From: an uncultured Prevotella sp.
GTDB lineage: Bacteria > Bacteroidota > Bacteroidia > Bacteroidales > Bacteroidaceae
Length of the DNA: 32,121 bases
Assembly: GCA_902798285.1 (NCBI GenBank)
Contig: CADBVZ010000031.1
Coordinates: 1 to 32,121, forward strand
Direction: 5' to 3'
How positions within the stretch are numbered: the stretch's first letter is position 1; each line of letters opens with the position of its first letter. A model generated the notes under the pieces. The model did not search any database, was not told the DNA's origin, and saw only the letters and a program-made list of their open reading frames with translations. This document shows positions 1 to 8,041 of this stretch, piece after piece. Position numbers and translations under genes: made by a program.

Positions 1-300
1 TTTATATATAAGAATATGCGTAACGATGCAGATATAGAAAACGGAAATGTAACGATGTAACGTAGTAACGTAGTCGACATCGTTAGCGCAACTCTAATAG
101 TATTATTATTTTACAGATCTACAATGCTTATAAATGTGCTCGCGCGATGTTCGGAGGAAACCCTGAGTTTGCTCGGAGGGAAGTGGAGGTTTCCTCCGAT
201 GAAAGTCAGACTTTACTCCGGGGAAACCTCAACCCCTCAAACCCCATCTAAATACGGGACTTTTGATGGGTAAAAGCTAAAGACGAAACTATTTTACAAG
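1..300. other. Intergenic region at the window edge, no supported gene
   Basis: No convincing open reading frame is seen. Positions 49-73 hold a short tandem pattern built on TAACGTAG/TAACGATG. Positions 151-162 and 188-199 form a perfect 12-base inverted repeat (TCGGAGGAAACC and its complement) around a 25-base loop. Positions 243-270 form a second hairpin with CCCATC/GATGGG ends. The region lies downstream of the asparaginase gene, so one hairpin could help end that transcript, but neither is followed by a clear T tract on the minus strand. An upstream gene beyond the edge may also end here. Confidence 0.5.
151..199. repeat. Perfect 12-base inverted repeat
   Basis: TCGGAGGAAACC at 151-162 pairs with GGTTTCCTCCGA at 188-199, with 25 bases between. 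A further related GGGGAAACCTC stretch follows at about 218-228. It could be a structured transcript end or a decayed repeat; the sequence does not decide. Confidence 0.5.
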
Positions 301-1332
301 TTAAATGGTGATTTCTCCGCAAAGGCTCTGCGCCATGTACTTGCGAACAGTCTCCGGATCGTTGGGGTAGTGGCTCTGTAGGAACATCAGCTTGGTGACG
401 GCGCTCTCTACAGTAGAGTCTCTACCACTGATTACGCCAGCCTCCTGCAGATGGTAACCACAATCGTAGCGACTCATCTCTACAGCACCCTGCAGACACT
501 GGCTGATGTTGACGATTACCTTTCCGTTCTTAGTGCCATCCCTCAAAGCATTTAACAACCAAGGCTTCTGAGGCGCATTGCCAGAGCCGAAAGTACGCAT
601 CACAATCGCCTTCAAGTTTGGCGTGTGGATGATATGACGAATCAGATCCTCGCGGATGCCAGGGAAGAGCGAGAAGATAATCACATTGTTATCCAGTCGG
701 AAATGTGGTACCATAGGCTTGCTCCAATTGGGCTTCAAAATACGGTCACGATGGTAAGTAATATTGACACCTGCGTCCACCAGATGAGGGTAGTTGAACG
801 ACTCGAAAGCATTGAATTCCTCTGCACTCTGTTTAGTGGTGCGATTGCCACGCAACAGATGTCCGCCGAAGTAAATGCCCACTTCGGGCACCAGTGCATG
901 ACCCTCCTCATCCTTTGCGGCAGCTATCTCCACAGCGGTGATGAGGTTCTCCTTACCATCAGTACGCAACTGTCCGATGGGCAACTGCGAACCTGTGAAG
1001 ATCACAGGCTTCGTCAGGTTCTCCAACATGTAGGAGAGGGCAGAGGCTGTGTAGGCCATCGTATCCGTGCCATGCAGCACCACGAATCCGTCGTACTGAA
1101 TATAATGGTCGGCTATGCAGTGCGAGATGTCAGTCCACATGGCAGGCGACATGTCACTCGAGTCGATGGGAGGGTTGAATTGATAGGTATCTATCTGAAT
1201 ATCAAACTGTTCCAACTCGGGCACATTCAGCAGCAGGTGCTCAAAGTCGAAGGGCTCGAGGGCACCCGTCTGGGGGTTACGGTTCATTCCGATGGTTCCG
1301 CCCGTATAGATGAGTAGAATTCTGCTTCGCAT
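301..1332 (-). CDS. ansA: Type I L-asparaginase
   Basis: Hydrolyses L-asparagine to aspartate and ammonia, most likely in the cytoplasm. The 343-residue protein opens with the family signature TGGTIGM, with the expected nucleophile Thr at residue 13. The second active-site motif is HGTDTMAY, with Thr89-Asp90-Thr91 giving the usual Thr-Asp pair. Length fits the cytoplasmic type I (E. coli AnsA-like) group, and no signal peptide is seen, unlike the periplasmic type II enzymes. The start is the ATG at 1332; an in-frame TTG two codons upstream is less likely. It is transcribed divergently from the glucuronate isomerase gene, with a -7 box at 1361-1368 in the shared 107-base gap. No partner gene is adjacent, so it appears monocistronic. 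Confidence 0.95.
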   Translation of the reverse strand: MRSRILLIYTGGTIGMNRNPQTGALEPFDFEHLLLNVPELEQFDIQIDTYQFNPPIDSSDMSPAMWTDISHCIADHYIQYDGFVVLHGTDTMAYTASALSYMLENLTKPVIFTGSQLPIGQLRTDGKENLITAVEIAAAKDEEGHALVPEVGIYFGGHLLRGNRTTKQSAEEFNAFESFNYPHLVDAGVNITYHRDRILKPNWSKPMVPHFRLDNNVIIFSLFPGIREDLIRHIIHTPNLKAIVMRTFGSGNAPQKPWLLNALRDGTKNGKVIVNISQCLQGAVEMSRYDCGYHLQEAGVISGRDSTVESAVTKLMFLQSHYPNDPETVRKYMAQSLCGEITI

Positions 1333-1360
1333 ATACAAACGTTTACGTAGTAATTTTGTG

Positions 1361-1399
1361 CAAAGATAGTACTTTTCTGCGATATAATATGTATCTTTG
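1361..1399. promoter_or_regulatory. Divergent -7 boxes for ansA and uxaC
   Basis: TATCTTTG occurs on the plus strand at 1392-1399, pointing to uxaC, and on the minus strand at 1361-1368, pointing to ansA. They are the ends of an inverted repeat, GCAAAGATA and TATCTTTGC. Neither has a good TTTG -33 box at 19-20 bases, so the assignment rests on the -7 boxes and their distance to the start codons. Confidence 0.6.
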
Positions 1400-1439
1400 C
1401 ATCAAAATTTTAAGAACCGATAAAACAAACTAACAAATT

Positions 1440-2849
1440 ATGAAGCAATTCAATGACGATAACTTCGTTCTTGAGACCCAGGTGGCTCAGGACCTGTATC
1501 ACAATCATGCGGCTAAGATGCCCATCATCGACTATCACTGTCACCTCATCCCCGAGATGGTGGCCAACGACCACAAGTTCAAGAGTATCACTGAGTTATG
1601 GCTTGGCGGCGACCACTATAAATGGCGCGCTATGCGTACCAATGGTGTGGAGGAGAAGTACTGCACAGGTAAGGACACCACGGACTGGGAGAAGTTCGAG
1701 AAGTGGGCAGAGACAGTGCCTTACACCTTCCGCAACCCCCTGTACCACTGGACTCACCTGGAGCTGAAGACGGCTTTCGGTATCACCAAGCAGCTCTCGC
1801 CCAAGACAGCTCGCGAGATCTTCGACGAGTGTAACGAGAAGCTGAAGCAGCCTGAGTTCTCAGCTCGTGGACTGATGAAGCACTACAACGTGGAGTGCGT
1901 ATGTACCACCGATGATCCTGTTGACGATTTGCACAACCATATCGAGTATGCCAACCACAAGGCAGCCGATGATCCCATCATGATTCCTGCCTGGCGTCCT
2001 GACAAGGCCATGAACATTGAGAAGCCCGAGTTTGCTGCCTACGTGCAGAAGCTGGGTGAGGTAAGTGGCAACATGGAGATCCGTAAGTTCACCGACCTGG
2101 TGGATGCCCTCCAGAAGCGTCACGACTTCTTTGCTGAGCAGGGATGTAAGCTGAGCGACCATGGTATTGAGGAGTTCTACGATGAGGAGTATACCGACTC
2201 ACAGATCGAAACCATTTTCGAGAAGGCTATGCGTGGCTTGCAGCTCTCTACGCTCGAGGTACGTCAGTTTAAGCACGCCTTCCTGACAGTGATGGCTGAG
2301 ATGGATGCCGATGCTGGATGGACACAGCAGTTCCACTATGGTGCCATCCGCGACAACAATACGGCTATGTACAATCAGCTGGGTCCTGACACAGGCTTCG
2401 ACTCTATCGGTGAGTTCACTACAGCCAAGGCCATGTCGAACTTCCTGAATAACCTGAACATGAAGGGTAAGCTCACGCGTACTATATTATATACATTGAA
2501 TCCTTGCGCCAACGAGGTGATCGCCACGATGCTGGGTAACTTCCAGGGTGGTGAGCCTGGCAAGATTCAGTTTGGTTCAGGCTGGTGGTTCAACGACCAG
2601 ATGGATGGCATGATCCGTCAGATGAACGCCCTCTCAGTGCTGGGCCTGCTGAGCCGCTTCGTAGGTATGCTGACTGATAGCCGTTCGTTCCTCAGCTATC
2701 CGCGTCATGAGTACTTCCGTCGTATCCTCTGCAACCTGCTTGGCAACGATGTAGAGAAGGGCCTGCTGCCATACGACATGGAGATCCTCGGCCGTATGGT
2801 AGAGGACATCAGTTACAATAACGCAAGAAGATATTTTAAGTTCTATTAA
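1440..2849 (+). CDS. uxaC: Glucuronate isomerase (uronate isomerase)
   Basis: Interconverts D-glucuronate with D-fructuronate, and D-galacturonate with D-tagaturonate, the first step of hexuronate breakdown. The 469-residue length is typical of the family. DYHCHL at residues 31-36 gives the amidohydrolase-fold metal ligands His33 and His35. The later segments with FGSGWWFND and LTDSRSFLSYPRHEYFRR are characteristic of UxaC. The ATG at 1440 lies about 40 bases after a TATCTTTG -7 box. No other hexuronate genes (uxuA, uxuB, kdgK) are in the window, so it stands alone here. A two-hairpin repeat begins at its stop codon and a strong bidirectional terminator follows. The last codons, AAGTTCTAT then TAA, are nearly repeated at 2911-2922, on the far side of that element. 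Confidence 0.97.
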   Translation: MKQFNDDNFVLETQVAQDLYHNHAAKMPIIDYHCHLIPEMVANDHKFKSITELWLGGDHYKWRAMRTNGVEEKYCTGKDTTDWEKFEKWAETVPYTFRNPLYHWTHLELKTAFGITKQLSPKTAREIFDECNEKLKQPEFSARGLMKHYNVECVCTTDDPVDDLHNHIEYANHKAADDPIMIPAWRPDKAMNIEKPEFAAYVQKLGEVSGNMEIRKFTDLVDALQKRHDFFAEQGCKLSDHGIEEFYDEEYTDSQIETIFEKAMRGLQLSTLEVRQFKHAFLTVMAEMDADAGWTQQFHYGAIRDNNTAMYNQLGPDTGFDSIGEFTTAKAMSNFLNNLNMKGKLTRTILYTLNPCANEVIATMLGNFQGGEPGKIQFGSGWWFNDQMDGMIRQMNALSVLGLLSRFVGMLTDSRSFLSYPRHEYFRRILCNLLGNDVEKGLLPYDMEILGRMVEDISYNNARRYFKFY

Positions 2850-2922
2850 GCGAGAACAGAATCAAGCTTGCTTGAATTCTGTCGAGCGTGTAAGAACTCG
2901 AGCGAAGCTCAAGTTCTACTAA
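2850..2922. repeat. Two-hairpin repeat element, copy A
   Basis: It starts directly after the uxaC stop with GCGAGAACAGA. The first hairpin is built on CAAGC-TT-GCTTG inside ACAGAAT/ATTCTGT arms. TGTCGAGC follows, then a second hairpin GAGC-GAA-GCTC within AACT/AAGTT arms. A related copy with different stems but the same loops lies at 29110-29175. The right end (AAGTTCTACTAA) nearly repeats the uxaC 3' end (AAGTTCTATTAA). Confidence 0.6.
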
Positions 2923-2923
2923 T

Positions 2924-2954
2924 AAAAAAGCCCTCCCAATCGGGAGGGTTTTTT
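2924..2954. terminator. Bidirectional terminator between uxaC and menA
   Basis: CCCTCCC at 2931-2937 and GGGAGGG at 2942-2948 form a perfect 7-base-pair stem with loop AATC. It is preceded by a run of A and followed by six T, so it can act for both convergent genes. Confidence 0.93.
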
Positions 2955-2956
2955 AT

Positions 2957-3871
2957 TTAGACCAGTATCAGGCCGATGCTGACACAAAGGCCGTAGATAA
3001 AGATATTACGCGCTGTTTCTCCTAAGCAGAGATTCAGCGCTTTTCCTTGGTATATACGCTTGATTTTAAGCCAGGTGAACAAGTGGAGGATGAAGTAAAT
3101 CAAAGGCAGCAGCGAGGCCAGAATATGGCCGTTCATCCAGAACGTAAAGCCCAGGATGATGGCACCGATACCTACGCCCAGATAGAGCTGCAGACCAGCC
3201 TCAGGGCCTAACTTTACGATGAGGGTATCCTTGCCTGCGAGTCGGTCGTTGTCCCTGTCGCGGAAGTTATTCACGATGAGCAGGGCATCAATCACCATGC
3301 CACAAGCCACTGAAGCCAGAAAGACCTGCCACGTTACTGTGTGTAACTGAATATAATAGGTGCAGCATACAGGTACGATGCCGAAGAACACCAGCACCAG
3401 CCAGTCGCCCAGGCCCTGATACGAGAAAAACGTGGTATAGAGGAAGGCAAACACCACACAGAGAATGCCCACGAGAATCATCTCCAAGCCACCAAACCAC
3501 GCCAAGGGCAAACCTATCACACACGCCAGACACGTGGTGAGGGCGATGGCACGCTTCATGGAGTCGAGCTTCACCCATCCCTGGGCACAGGCCCTGCGAG
3601 GTCCTAAACGTGTCTCCACATCGTCAGTGCCATTGGCAAAGTCGAAAAAATCGTTGATGAAGTTGGCATCTATCTGCATGGCAAATGAGAAGAGCAGACA
3701 GAGCAGGGCTGCGAGCCAGCTGAAGGGTTCACCATCGTACTGAGGGGCATCCACCCACGCCAGCGCTACACCAATCATTACAGGAACAGCGGCCCCAGAA
3801 AGGGTCTTCGGACGGGCTGCAAGGAGCCATGCTTTGGCTGAATCAGTCTTAATTTTTCTTTCTTCTGCCAT
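2957..3871 (-). CDS. menA: 1,4-dihydroxy-2-naphthoate polyprenyltransferase
   Basis: Adds the polyprenyl chain to 1,4-dihydroxy-2-naphthoate to give demethylmenaquinone, in the inner membrane. The 304-residue protein is a UbiA-family integral membrane enzyme. The first Asp-rich motif is NDFFDF at residues 73-78, and the second polar motif, NNFRDRDNDRLAGKD, is near 201-215. Most of the rest is hydrophobic helix. The start is the ATG at 3871: the longer frame reaching 4126 runs through the promoter and into the divergent HD gene, and the conserved family start (ARPKTLSGAAVPVMIG) comes soon after Met. A TACTTTTG -7 box on the minus strand lies 20 bases upstream. It converges on uxaC with a shared terminator. 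No other men genes are nearby. Confidence 0.93.
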   Translation of the reverse strand: MAEERKIKTDSAKAWLLAARPKTLSGAAVPVMIGVALAWVDAPQYDGEPFSWLAALLCLLFSFAMQIDANFINDFFDFANGTDDVETRLGPRRACAQGWVKLDSMKRAIALTTCLACVIGLPLAWFGGLEMILVGILCVVFAFLYTTFFSYQGLGDWLVLVFFGIVPVCCTYYIQLHTVTWQVFLASVACGMVIDALLIVNNFRDRDNDRLAGKDTLIVKLGPEAGLQLYLGVGIGAIILGFTFWMNGHILASLLPLIYFILHLFTWLKIKRIYQGKALNLCLGETARNIFIYGLCVSIGLILV

Positions 3872-3887
3872 TATTTTCTGGTTTTTA

Positions 3888-3923
3888 TTTGCAAAAGTAC
3901 GGAGAATTTCGTACATTTGCAAA
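3888..3923. promoter_or_regulatory. Symmetric divergent promoter for menA and the HD gene
   Basis: Plus strand: TTTG at 3888-3891, a 20-base gap, and TACATTTG at 3912-3919. Minus strand: TTTG (3923-3920), a 20-base gap, and TACTTTTG (3899-3892). Both fit the Bacteroidetes -33/-7 consensus. The whole is an inverted repeat of TTTGCAAAAGTAC and GTACATTTGCAAA with one mismatch, so each -33 box abuts the opposite -7 box. Confidence 0.85.
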
Positions 3924-3940
3924 CATATTCTAGATTTTTT

Positions 3941-4582
3941 ATGATTAACAATACGCCTAGTCTTGATTTGGTGGAGTTTATAGAGACACAGATACTCCCC
4001 AAATACGCTGAATTCGACCGTGCCCACAACATGGAGCACGTGACTCGTGTGATACGTAGTTCGCTTGACCTTGTGAAGGTGACAGGAGCCGATATTAATA
4101 TGGTCTACACCATTGCTGCCTATCACGATTTAGGCATGTGTGGCCATCGTGCCGACCACCATATCCGTGGTGGAAAAATCCTCGAGAAGGATGCACGCTT
4201 GAAGAAGTGGTTCTCGCCAGAGCAGATCAAGATCATGAAGGAGGCCGTGGAGGATCATCGTGCATCGGCCAGCAGAGCCCCTCGCAGCATCTATGGCAAG
4301 ATTGTGGCTGAGGCCGATCGCGACATTGATGTAGAGGTGGTGATTCGTCGCACCATTCAGTTTGGCTTGGCCAACTATCCTGAACTTGACAAGGATGGTC
4401 ACTGGAAGCGATTCCTGGAGCACATGCAGAATAAATACTCGAAGGAAGGCTATGTAAGATTGTGGATTCCTGGATCCCCTAACGGCAAGAAACTCAGTGA
4501 GTTGCAGAATATGATTGAGCAACCCGTTAAGCTTCACGAAGCCTTCGATAAAATCTTCGAGGAAGAAATCTCTAATGCATGA
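3941..4582 (+). CDS. HD-domain metal-dependent phosphohydrolase
   Basis: A 213-residue soluble protein of the HD superfamily, whose members hydrolyse phosphomonoesters, phosphodiesters or nucleotides. The metal-binding pattern is visible: His33 in NMEHV, His62-Asp63 in AYHDLG, His106 in EDHRA, and Asp126/Asp128 in EADRD. The 3' part has no recognisable second domain. The start is the ATG at 3941. An in-frame TTG at 3917 is the end of the -7 box and cannot be translated from this promoter. The gene overlaps the convergent 51-residue membrane protein gene by 11 bases at its 3' end. The substrate cannot be deduced from sequence. Confidence 0.85.
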   Translation: MINNTPSLDLVEFIETQILPKYAEFDRAHNMEHVTRVIRSSLDLVKVTGADINMVYTIAAYHDLGMCGHRADHHIRGGKILEKDARLKKWFSPEQIKIMKEAVEDHRASASRAPRSIYGKIVAEADRDIDVEVVIRRTIQFGLANYPELDKDGHWKRFLEHMQNKYSKEGYVRLWIPGSPNGKKLSELQNMIEQPVKLHEAFDKIFEEEISNA

Positions 4583-4727
4583 GGTAGAGATAGTAGATGG
4601 CGGCCAGCGCCACTACCAATGCCAGTAGTATGACCGATTTGATCATGCACGATGCCACACGCTTCACAACGAGGAAGGCTACAATCAGTGCTACCAGCAC
4701 AAAAATGTAATATCCTAAATTCTCCAT
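4572..4727 (-). CDS. Small two-helix membrane protein, 51 residues
   Basis: Not a named family that I recognise. It reads from ATG at 4727 to TAG at 4572 and encodes 51 residues. There are two hydrophobic segments, roughly residues 6-20 (YYIFVLVALIVAFLV) and 31-48 (SVILLALVVALAAIYYLY), separated by a basic VKRVASCMIK turn. Its ATG overlaps the TAA of the upstream pseudouridine synthase by one base (TAATG), so it is probably translated by coupling. Its last 11 bases overlap the convergent HD gene. Support is the uninterrupted frame, sharp membrane topology and tight start-stop overlap; there is no homology evidence here. Confidence 0.7.
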   Translation of the reverse strand: MENLGYYIFVLVALIVAFLVVKRVASCMIKSVILLALVVALAAIYYLYLMH

Positions 4728-5623
4728 TATTTGAACATTTTTCTGAATTCTGTGGGAACGGGTGTCTCAAACTCCATGGGCTCGCCTGTCACAGGATGAT
4801 GGAAGCAGAGCAGCCATGCATGCAGGCAGAGACGATGCAGAGGATCGTCGCCATTGCCGTATTTTGGATCACCACATACGGGATGACCCATATCGGCCGA
4901 GTGCACACGTATCTGGTTCTTACGACCTGTCTCCAACTTAAACTCCACCAGCGAGTGCTCTGTGGTACGTGCCAGCACATGGTAATGGGTAATGGCATAC
5001 TTACCACCATTGTCTACAGGCGACGAGTAGGTGATGTAGGCCTTGTTGTCCTTCAACCAGTTCTCGATGGTGCCCTCGTCGTTCTCCATCTCACCAGAGC
5101 ACACAGCCACATAGCGGCGATCGTACACGATATCATGCCAGTTGTGCTCCAGAATCTGTTCCGTCTCCATGTCCTTGGCATACACCATCAGTCCACTGGT
5201 ATCGCGATCCAGACGATGCACCACATGGGCAGTACACTTCTGGCGTGACTTCTTGAAATAGTCGTCGAGCACGCTCTTCACGTTGAGCGATGAATGGCCT
5301 GCTGCCATCGAGAGGATGCCAATGGCCTTCTCGACCACGATGAGCCACTTGTCCTCGTAAACGATCTTGACGTAACGACTCTTAAAGCCCTGCTGGTTGC
5401 GCTTGGTCTTGCTTACAGCAATCTTCATGCCTTTCTCAAGAGGGAAATCGAATTGCGAAACGGTCTTGCCATTTACCTTGATACCTCTTCCTTGCAGTGT
5501 GGCCTTGATCTTCGTCTTGGTCTGAGGCACGTTCTGCAGCAACCACTCCAGCAGTGGCATGGGCTCCTGAACCACATAGTGGTCATATTCGCCCTCACGA
5601 TTATATCCTGCGTTATATCTCAT
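4727..5623 (-). CDS. RluA-family 23S rRNA/tRNA pseudouridine synthase
   Basis: Isomerises specific uridines in structured RNA to pseudouridine. The 298-residue protein has an N-terminal S4-like RNA-binding region (about residues 22-72, with TKIKATLQGRGIKVNGK) and the RluA catalytic motif HRLDRDTSG starting at residue 136, with catalytic Asp139. Further family motifs are KNQIRVH (tRNA/rRNA contact loop) and GHPVCGDPKYG. It is closer to RluD/RluC than to RluB/RsuA types, but the target base cannot be assigned. The ATG at 5623 is kept because the S4 region follows at a normal distance. Transcribed leftward after the porin gene with a 15-base gap, and coupled to the small membrane protein gene after it. 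Confidence 0.9.
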   Translation of the reverse strand: MRYNAGYNREGEYDHYVVQEPMPLLEWLLQNVPQTKTKIKATLQGRGIKVNGKTVSQFDFPLEKGMKIAVSKTKRNQQGFKSRYVKIVYEDKWLIVVEKAIGILSMAAGHSSLNVKSVLDDYFKKSRQKCTAHVVHRLDRDTSGLMVYAKDMETEQILEHNWHDIVYDRRYVAVCSGEMENDEGTIENWLKDNKAYITYSSPVDNGGKYAITHYHVLARTTEHSLVEFKLETGRKNQIRVHSADMGHPVCGDPKYGNGDDPLHRLCLHAWLLCFHHPVTGEPMEFETPVPTEFRKMFK

Positions 5624-5638
5624 ATTGGGTGCAAAATC

Positions 5639-8026
5639 TTAGTTAAAGAACGGCCAGGAGACACCGAAGCGAATGACTGAGCCGTTGGTGGGGTAATGGG
5701 GAGTGAGGAACTTCATGTGATTGCCTGAGCCATTGAGCACATTCGACATCACAAGGAAGAAACGTACGCCCTTTAGTGCCAGGTTCGCATAAACATCCAT
5801 GAAGGGATAGCCACCCAGTTCCACCTTGCTATCATCGTTCATCTGCACAGCAAACTGGTTGATGCCTGGGCAGAAGTCGGGTGCATAATACTTCGAGAAG
5901 TAGGTGACATCAGTACCCAGCTCCACGCCTAATACCTTGGCAATGCGGAACTTCAGATAGAGGTTCGTGAAGATGTTCCACGTAGGCAGGGGCAGTACAG
6001 ACTGCTTGCTGCTGTTCTGGTAGGTTATCACGTTCTCCCAGTTGAGGGGACCTAAGCGGAAGTTCTGGTGCAACTGAGCCGTGAGCACGCTGATGGCTTC
6101 CGACTCCTGATACATTTGTGCAGTCATGTTCTCGCGCCCTGTATAGGTACTTGTGGTACCATCGCTCACCATGTCGTAACTCATACCGAAGTAAGCGTAG
6201 TCCTTATAGGCATCGAGGGCCACTCGGAGCATGGTGTTCGTCTTCTCGTAGCTGAACAGACCTTCAATGCGACTATGCGTCTCGCGCTGGAAGTCGGCAT
6301 CCCACCAGAAATGCTTGGAGTGGAATTTGGTAACGAAGAAGCCCGGATTGATACGATGGAGGAAGGCGCTGGCAGCCAACTGCACTGAATCGCCAAAGAG
6401 GGCGAAGTTAAGGTCAGTACTGAAGTCGAGCGACATATTGCCGGCATTAGGACCAGAGAAGGTATACTCAGCACCCACATTGAAGTGGAGCGTACGTCCC
6501 TGTGTCTTACTCAGCACACCACCTACGGCGAAATCGTTCTCAGTCCACTTGTTCATCCTGACGAGGCCCACATCGTTGATATCGGGCAACTGGTATTCGC
6601 AGTGGTCGATGCTGAGGTAAGCCTTCAGTCCAGCCTTCACATATTTATTGAAACCTTCGAGCAAACCTAAACCAAAGGTGTTCTTGAGCTGCATGTGCTT
6701 CACCTCGTCGTAGATGGAGTCGTTGCCGTATTCCGTACCTTGGGTATAATAAGTGTCCTTGTAATAGTTCTTGGGCGTGTTGTATGCCTGGTAGATGCGA
6801 CCATAGTTATTCCACTCGAAAGTGTGGATGAAACTGGTGACAGGTACGAACTCGCGCTTCATCGTGGCCTTGATGGAATCCTCGATAGCCTTCAGGCGAT
6901 TCAGCGAGTCGATGGCAGCCTGACCATCCACCTTGATACGTGTGCTGTCGTTGGCAGCCACAGCCAGAGAATCCCTGGCAGGTTCCTTACCCATGACCTT
7001 GGCACCTTCCGGACGTCCTGAGGGGGCTTTCACCTCTTTGCGCTTGGTGTCGTTTCTGCGCGAAGGACCCTTCTGATTGTCCTTGTTCTGATCGTTCTGG
7101 GCATTTTCCTCGTGCTCTTTCTTCGACTCCTCAGCAAACTTACGGGCCTTGAGCTCAGCCTCGGTCATCTTTACCCAGCGATAGAAACCAAGGTTATAGC
7201 GATGGGTGAAGAGGGCATGTTGGTGATCATTACGATTCCAGTTTTTCTCAAGCACTGTAGGGATCTCGTTGTCATTGAAACTCTGCTGGAACGACTCGGG
7301 GTGGGTCACATACTCATCGCTCACCAGACCTCCGTTCTCTGCAGCCTTCTGATGGGCAGAGTTGAAGAAGAAGTGCATCTGGTACTTATCGCCCAGGTAC
7401 GACGAGAATATCGTGGCATTGAAGTGCGAGATGTTCTGATTACTGAAATAACCACGAGCGTAGGCATAATCCAGATCGAAACCCACGTTGAAGCGCTTGC
7501 CGGCATTCACGGCAAACTTGGCGTCGATATGATCCTCACCATCCACCTTGTCGCCACAATCGTCATAGAGTATGCTGGTATAGGGCGACAGCGTATTCAT
7601 AAACAGGAACTTGTCGGCCTGCTTGTTCACAAAGCTGTAGGGCTCTGTGAAGATGAAATAGCTCATGGGCTCGCGATCAATCAGGATACGACTCAGACGG
7701 GCTGTGTAGTTACTACCCGTGGTGTTGTAATCACCATAGATGCCAGTGTTGAACGTGGTGTTCGGAAAGAGGTGTGGCAGGGTGTCAGGCTCGGCAGGAA
7801 TTACGTCGCCTAAGGTCTTATCAATAGTCCACACATAAATGCCCTTGGGAATCTCCTTATGCTTCTTGGTGGTATCGTTGTTATGGCTGCTGAAGTTCCT
7901 GCTGTTGTCAGTACGCGTGGTGATGGAACCGTCTTCCGTCATCTGGTTGTAAGTACGGTTGTTCTGGGCATTGACAGTGAATAGTGAACAGTGAATAGTG
8001 AACAGCGCCACCATCACTCTCAGCAT
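5639..8026 (-). CDS. Putative outer-membrane porin (Porin_10-like)
   Basis: A large secreted protein of 795 residues, predicted to form an outer-membrane beta-barrel. It starts with a signal peptide (MLRVMVALFTIHCSLFTVNAQ). A long series of alternating polar/aromatic strands follows and the chain ends with SWPFFN, an aromatic C terminus typical of barrels recognised by the BAM complex. The strand with HFFFNSAHQKAAENGG resembles the Bacteroidetes putative porin family. A charged, low-complexity insert of about 100 residues (KEHEENAQNDQNKDNQ onward) lies in the middle and is probably a loop. I chose the ATG at 8026; the frame extends to a TTG at 8050 that lies in an AT-rich repeat. The signal peptide is encoded by a perfect short tandem repeat (7977-8004). 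Confidence 0.8.
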   Translation of the reverse strand: MLRVMVALFTIHCSLFTVNAQNNRTYNQMTEDGSITTRTDNSRNFSSHNNDTTKKHKEIPKGIYVWTIDKTLGDVIPAEPDTLPHLFPNTTFNTGIYGDYNTTGSNYTARLSRILIDREPMSYFIFTEPYSFVNKQADKFLFMNTLSPYTSILYDDCGDKVDGEDHIDAKFAVNAGKRFNVGFDLDYAYARGYFSNQNISHFNATIFSSYLGDKYQMHFFFNSAHQKAAENGGLVSDEYVTHPESFQQSFNDNEIPTVLEKNWNRNDHQHALFTHRYNLGFYRWVKMTEAELKARKFAEESKKEHEENAQNDQNKDNQKGPSRRNDTKRKEVKAPSGRPEGAKVMGKEPARDSLAVAANDSTRIKVDGQAAIDSLNRLKAIEDSIKATMKREFVPVTSFIHTFEWNNYGRIYQAYNTPKNYYKDTYYTQGTEYGNDSIYDEVKHMQLKNTFGLGLLEGFNKYVKAGLKAYLSIDHCEYQLPDINDVGLVRMNKWTENDFAVGGVLSKTQGRTLHFNVGAEYTFSGPNAGNMSLDFSTDLNFALFGDSVQLAASAFLHRINPGFFVTKFHSKHFWWDADFQRETHSRIEGLFSYEKTNTMLRVALDAYKDYAYFGMSYDMVSDGTTSTYTGRENMTAQMYQESEAISVLTAQLHQNFRLGPLNWENVITYQNSSKQSVLPLPTWNIFTNLYLKFRIAKVLGVELGTDVTYFSKYYAPDFCPGINQFAVQMNDDSKVELGGYPFMDVYANLALKGVRFFLVMSNVLNGSGNHMKFLTPHYPTNGSVIRFGVSWPFFN
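7977..8005. repeat. Tandem 14-base repeat inside a signal-peptide coding region
   Basis: GTGAATAGTGAACA occurs twice in succession at 7977-7990 and 7991-8004 (four imperfect GTGAAYA units). It encodes the hydrophobic core of the porin signal peptide on the minus strand. Confidence 0.9.
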
Positions 8027-8041
8027 CGTATATAGTCTATT

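Noticed and set aside
3872-4126. N-terminal extension of menA by 85 residues
   Set aside because: It crosses the divergent promoter and the HD gene; the conserved enzyme begins at the ATG at 3871.
7112-7813. A 233-codon plus-strand open frame inside the porin gene
   Set aside because: It is the shadow of the real minus-strand gene, with no family pattern.
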